Below, one piece after another: positions 60,610-64,000 of a DNA stretch of 64,000 bases. The notes beneath the pieces were generated by a model. It was given only the letters and a program-made list of their open reading frames with translations, was not told the DNA's origin and did not search any database. This stretch comes from Candidatus Geothrix odensensis. GTDB lineage: Bacteria > Acidobacteriota > Holophagae > Holophagales > Holophagaceae. The position numbers were made by a program, and so were the translations under genes. Location of the stretch: positions 124,001-188,000 of the forward strand of contig JADKCH010000005.1 of assembly GCA_016714685.1 (NCBI GenBank), given 5' to 3'. Within the stretch, counting starts at the first letter, position 1; each line of letters begins with the position of its first letter.

Positions 60610-61602
60610 TCATCCCTTCAGGATCTGTTCCTTGGGCACCAGGAAGCGGATGTTGGCGCGCATCCGCAGGTTGGACAGGTACTGTTCGATGGCGTTCTGG
60701 GCCTTGGGTTCCTGGAGCTTCTCCAGGATCTTGGCCTTCACCTCGGCGAAGGCCTTCACCGGCGCGTCCTCCAGGGCGATGAGCTGGATCAGGTAGAGAT
60801 CCTTGTCCGTCTCGATGGGCGCCGAGACCTGCTCGGGCTTGAGCTTCCCGGCCGCCTCCTCGATGGAGGCGCGGAGGAAGCCCTTGTTCATCCAGCCAAG
60901 GTCGCCGCCCGTGGCCTTGCTGGGGCTGGTGGAGTGCTGGCGGGCCAGGTCCTCGAAGGACTTGCCACCCTTCAGCTCGGCCTGGATCGCTTCCAGCTTC
61001 TTCCGGGCCTCGGTCTGCTGCTCGACGGTGGCGCCCTTGGCCAGCACCAGCTCGCGGATGCGGAAGCGGCTCGGCAGCCGGTATTCATCCTTGTGGTCTT
61101 CGTAGTAGGCCCGCAGCTCGTTGTCCTCCACGGCCACCTTGGAGAACACCTCGCGCTGGAGCACGAACTGCTGGGTGGCCTGCTGCTTCTGGCGCTTCAT
61201 GAATTCCGGGAGCCCGATGCCGAGGCTGCCCTTGAGGGCCCGCTCCAGATCGGCGTCGGTGGCGAAGTTGTTCTCCTTCTTGATGCCGTCGATGCTGGCC
61301 CGGACGTACTCGTCGGAAACCGGGGAGCCCAGCTCGGCGCCCTTGTCCTCCAGGAGGAAGGCATCGATGAGGCCCTGCAGGGTCTTCTCGCGGGCATCGG
61401 CCAGCTTCTCGTCCAGCTCCTTGCCGGAGAACTGACGGTAGAGCGCGGCGTGCTGCTGCTCCACGGCCTGGGTCAGGCCGCGGCGCGTGATGATGTGCCG
61501 GTTCACGACCACGAGGATCTCCTCGCGGACCTCGGGCTTGGCCTGGGCCACCAGCATCGGCGCGGCCAGGAGGAGCGTCAGCGCGGACGCGACCACCTTC
61601 AC
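60610..61602 (-). CDS. Periplasmic SurA-like peptidyl-prolyl isomerase/chaperone
   Basis: 330 aa, GTG start 61602 overlapping the upstream stop (GTGA). Signal peptide MKVVASALTLLLAAPMLVAQA. SurA_N-like chaperone part (ILVVVNRHIITRRGLTQAVEQQ, LIDAFLLEDKGAELGSPVSDEY) ~25-165, then a parvulin domain ~180-280 (RIRELVLAKG, KKLEAIQAELKGGKSFEDLARQHSTSPSKATGGDLGWMNKGFL). Helps outer-membrane proteins fold. One parvulin domain, as in many SurA-like proteins. Confidence 0.9.
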   Translation of the reverse strand: MKVVASALTLLLAAPMLVAQAKPEVREEILVVVNRHIITRRGLTQAVEQQHAALYRQFSGKELDEKLADAREKTLQGLIDAFLLEDKGAELGSPVSDEYVRASIDGIKKENNFATDADLERALKGSLGIGLPEFMKRQKQQATQQFVLQREVFSKVAVEDNELRAYYEDHKDEYRLPSRFRIRELVLAKGATVEQQTEARKKLEAIQAELKGGKSFEDLARQHSTSPSKATGGDLGWMNKGFLRASIEEAAGKLKPEQVSAPIETDKDLYLIQLIALEDAPVKAFAEVKAKILEKLQEPKAQNAIEQYLSNLRMRANIRFLVPKEQILKG

Positions 61603-62578
61603 TGGACACCCGCCTTGCCGGCCTCAAAGACCTTCGGGGCTTCGGCCGCCTTGGGTGCGGCCGGTTTGACCAGCTCGAAGGGGATCTCCTTGCGGAGGTC
61701 ATCCATCAGCTCGTTCCAGACCTTGGCCTGGCGCTCCTGCGTGGCCATCTTCTCGCTCGCGGCCTTGGCCTCCTCGAAGGGGATCTGGCGGGCCGGCTTG
61801 CGGGCCTCGACCTTGACCAGGTGATAGCCGAACTGGGTCTTCACCGGGGCACCCACCTTGCCGATGGGCTGGGTCCGGGCCGCCGCGCCGAATTCAGGCA
61901 CCCAGGCCGAGGGGTCCGCGTCGGCATAGAGCCCGCCGTTCTCCTTGCTGCCGGGGTCATCCGAGTACTTCTTGGCCAGGTCTTCGAACTTGGCGCCCTT
62001 CTTGATCTCAGCCTGGATCTTCGCGAGGCGCTTCTTGGCGTCCGCGTCGCTCAGGCCCTGCGGGTTCTCACCCTGCTTCACCGAGACCAGGATATGGCGC
62101 ACCGAGACCAGGTCCGGCTGCTTGAACCGCTCCGGGTGCTTGTCGAAGTAGGCCTTCACGTCGGCCTCGGCCACCACCAGCTTCTTCTGCAGGGCCTCGC
62201 CCTCCTTGGCCAGGAACTCGCGGGCCAGCAGGTCGTCCTTGGTGCGGTCCAAGGCCCGCTGGTAGCTGGGGTCTTGTCCAACTCCATGCGCTTGGCCTTC
62301 ACGGAGAGCAGCTTGCTCTCGGCCATGCGCTTGATGAACTCGTCCTTGCCGCCCTGGATCATGAGGATCTGCATCTGCTCCTGCTGGCCCAGCAGGCGGA
62401 AGGCGGCCTGGAAGTCCGCCTCGGTGATGGCTTCGCCACCCACCTTGGCGAGCACCACCTCCTCAGGCTTGGGAGCGGACGCCGCGGCGGGCGCGGCCGG
62501 AACCACGGGCGTGGCTGGTGCCGCCTCCTGGGCAGCGACACCGAGGGCGAGCAGGGAGATCAGAGAGGCACGAAGCAT
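61599..62578 (-). CDS. Periplasmic parvulin-type peptidyl-prolyl isomerase (PpiC/PrsA-like), one frameshift
   Basis: ATG 62578 with AAGGAAACCC upstream. Signal peptide MLRASLISLLALGVAAQ, Pro/Ala linker, SurA_N-like segment (LAKVGGEAITEADFQAAFRLLGQQEQ). One base is missing near 62272 (MELDK, then DP-SYQRALDRTKDDLLAREFL in the next frame). Then the parvulin domain VSVRHILVSVKQGENP...ADAKKRLAKIQAEIKKGAKFEDLAKKYSDDPGSKENGGLYAD and FGYHLVKVEAR. ~325 aa joined. Tandem with the SurA-like gene and coupled by overlap; both likely guide envelope protein folding. Confidence 0.88.
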
Positions 62579-62603
62579 GGGTTTCCTTGGATTGCGGGGC
62601 GCC

Positions 62604-63284
62604 CTAACGGCGCCGTCCGCCGAGAAGGTTCATCAGCGAGATGAAGATGTTGTAGAGGCTCACGAAGAGGGAGAGGGCGAAGCCGGCGGGGTCGCCGAAG
62701 TCGTTGGTGCGGAGCATGGCCGAGGTGTCCCAGAGCAGCTTCGCCGAGAAGGCGATGACCGCCACGCCGGAAATGACGAGGCTCAAGGTCTCCAGGTGGA
62801 AGATGGCCGCGGCCAGGCTCCCGAAGACGGCCACGACGACGCCGACGATGACGAAGTTGCGCAGGAAGCTGAAGTCCCGCTTCGACACGAAGGCGGTCAC
62901 GGTGAGGGTCAGGAAGACCACGCCAGTGAGGCTGAAGGCCGTGAGCACGGGCGTGAACCCCGCGCCCCGGGCCACGATGAGGGCAACGATGCCCGCGATG
63001 GCACCCGAGATGTAGGTGAAGAGACCGAAGGCGATGCGGTTGAGGGGCTTTTTGCGGCTGACCGCCGAGGCGAACAGCAGCGAACCGAACTGCACGCCGA
63101 ACAGGATCCAGTGCCAGAACCCGCCGGCCACGGAGATCAACGCCCTGCCGATCACCGGTGCGCTCAGGGCCCCCAGGGCCGCCACGGCGAATCCGCCCAT
63201 GAGCCACAGGTAGACGCTTCGGACAAAATCGACCCGGGCCTTGGCGCCTTCCGAAGCTCCCTGCCACGACTGCTGAAATTCCAT
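62604..63284 (-). CDS. Bax inhibitor-1/YccA family membrane protein
   Basis: 226 aa from ATG 63284 (GGAGCGTGGC upstream; TTG 63296 also in frame). Seven hydrophobic helices: FVRSVYLWLMGGFAVAALGALSAPVIG, WILFGVQFGSLLFASAVS, LFTYISGAIAGIVALIVARG, GVVFLTLTVTAFVSKRDFSFL, FVIVGVVVAVFGSLAAAIF, LVISGVAVIAFSAKLLWDTS and FALSLFVSLYNIFISLMNLLGGRRR, the BI-1 (UPF0005) signature end. Channel-like family associated with FtsH (YccA) or Ca2+ leak (BsYetJ). Confidence 0.93.
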   Translation of the reverse strand: MEFQQSWQGASEGAKARVDFVRSVYLWLMGGFAVAALGALSAPVIGRALISVAGGFWHWILFGVQFGSLLFASAVSRKKPLNRIAFGLFTYISGAIAGIVALIVARGAGFTPVLTAFSLTGVVFLTLTVTAFVSKRDFSFLRNFVIVGVVVAVFGSLAAAIFHLETLSLVISGVAVIAFSAKLLWDTSAMLRTNDFGDPAGFALSLFVSLYNIFISLMNLLGGRRR

Positions 63285-63374
63285 GCCACGCTCCAAGGGA
63301 GATCCGGACGCGGATCCCCCTCAGATCCTAACATTCCCCCACCCTATCCCTGCCGTGAGCCACCCCGAGGTTCC

Positions 63375-64000
63375 GTGATCCCCCCACCCTGGCAAGCCCG
63401 CCTTCAGCAGTCGGCCGAGGCCCGGCTGGCCCTGGGCCGGGACCGGGGCATCCACCCGGCCGCCGGGGTGGATGTCTGCTCCAACGACTACCTGGGCCTG
63501 CGGCGGGATCCCCGCCTGGCCGAGGCCGCCGCCCGGGCCGCCCGGGAGCATGGGGCCGGGGCCGGGGCCGCCCGGCTGCTGCGAGGCACCTGCGGCCTCC
63601 ACGACGAGCTGGAGGCGGTCCTTGCCCAATGGAAGGGCGCCGAGGCCTGCCTGCTCTTCAACACGGGCTACCAGGCCAACGCCACCCTCATCCCCGCCCT
63701 GGTGGGGCGGGGCGACGCCGTGTTCTCCGATGCCCTCAACCACGCCTCCCTGGTGGACGGCTGCCGCCTGGCCCGGGCCAACGGGGCCCAGGTCGGCATC
63801 TACCGCCACCTCGACCTCGAGGACCTGGCCGCGCAGCTGGCCGCCTGGCGGGCCGAGGCTCCGGCCAGCGCGCTCGCCCTGGTGGCCACGGACGCGGTCT
63901 TCAGCATGGATGGCGACACCGCGGACCTCCCCGCCCTGTTGGCTTTGTGCGAGCGCCACGGAGCCCTGCTGCTCATCGACGAGGCCCACGCCACGGGCCT
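63375..64000 (+). CDS. bioF: 8-amino-7-oxononanoate synthase (BioF) family, 5' part, cut by window end
   Basis: GTG start 63375 (CGAGGTTCC upstream); 209 codons before the window ends. PLP fold-type I, alpha-oxoamine synthase: VDVCSNDYLGLRRDPRLAEAA, GAGAGAARLLRGTCGLHDELEAVLAQWKGAEACLLFNTGYQANATLI, VFSDALNHASLVDGCRLARANG, FSMDGDTADLPALLALCERHGALLLIDEAHATG. Condenses pimeloyl-ACP/CoA with alanine in biotin synthesis; KBL or other oxoamine synthases cannot be excluded without the C-terminus. Divergent from the BI-1 gene, 90 bp apart. Confidence 0.85.
   Translation, partial: MIPPPWQARLQQSAEARLALGRDRGIHPAAGVDVCSNDYLGLRRDPRLAEAAARAAREHGAGAGAARLLRGTCGLHDELEAVLAQWKGAEACLLFNTGYQANATLIPALVGRGDAVFSDALNHASLVDGCRLARANGAQVGIYRHLDLEDLAAQLAAWRAEAPASALALVATDAVFSMDGDTADLPALLALCERHGALLLIDEAHATG

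Noticed and set aside
63321..63989. 222-aa minus-strand open frame at the window end
   Set aside because: Antisense to bioF, whose motifs are clear on the plus strand.

Overview
The window is very GC-rich, with G/C-dominated third codon positions, Shine-Dalgarno motifs of the GGAG/AAGGAG type and frequent GTG or TTG starts. The gene mix is an Acidobacteriota-type OAR-like TonB-dependent receptor, an MglA-type GTPase, FHA and class III cyclase signalling proteins, a complex I membrane arm, a glutaminyl-tRNA synthetase and IPT/TIG lipoprotein metalloproteases. This suggests a Gram-negative bacterium of the Acidobacteriota, most likely Holophagae (Geothrix/Holophaga-like). That placement is inference from gene content; no rRNA gene lies in the window.

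Layout. 1-9.9 kb (+): end of an outer-membrane porin, then a LivK-G-F-H-M type ABC importer running into an alpha/beta hydrolase, a CoA-transferase, a KAS III (FabH)-like enzyme and a membrane-anchored hydrolase, closed by a strong terminator. This looks like one uptake-and-activation unit for an unknown carboxylate. 10-19.2 kb: ilvE behind a MocR regulator (-), a DUF4136 lipoprotein, a queuosine-precursor transporter, Tpx, an MFS exporter bracketed by copies of one repeat element, and a MacA/MacB-like pair. 19.4-26.9 kb (-): nuoHIJKLMN, the membrane arm of complex I without nuoA-G. 27-31.7 kb (-): glnS, proC, a small coupled ORF and gltX. 31.8-36.8 kb: signalling block (MglA-like GTPase, FHA-RDD protein, dcd, DUF2752 and DUF4190-like proteins, FHA-GAF-adenylate cyclase). 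36.9-45 kb (+): rimO, an orphan CxxC membrane protein (-), an ABC/FtsX pair, a putative outer-membrane protein, pgpA, and a TonB-dependent receptor. 45-54.6 kb: an XPB-like helicase (-) and a helicase-associated/WYL protein (+) flank two tandem lipoprotein metzincins. 54.6-64 kb: an ECF sigma/anti-sigma pair, a family 4 uracil-DNA glycosylase, a LapA-LapB fusion, YhaM, an RqcP/Hsp15-like S4 protein, two periplasmic parvulins, a Bax-inhibitor-1 family protein and the start of bioF.

Two cross-cutting observations matter for any reader. First, many conserved genes carry one-base indels (KAS III, gltX, mglA, dcd, cyclase, rimO, ABC ATPase, XPB, metzincin 1, parvulin), densest between 30.2 and 41.4 kb and absent from about 10 to 30 kb. 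Because several are normally essential and the indels fall in or near short homopolymers, I read most as sequence or assembly errors; they are annotated as single genes spanning the break. Second, several intergenic gaps are filled by quasi-palindromic repeats, one family sharing an identical 25-base arm on both sides of the MFS gene.
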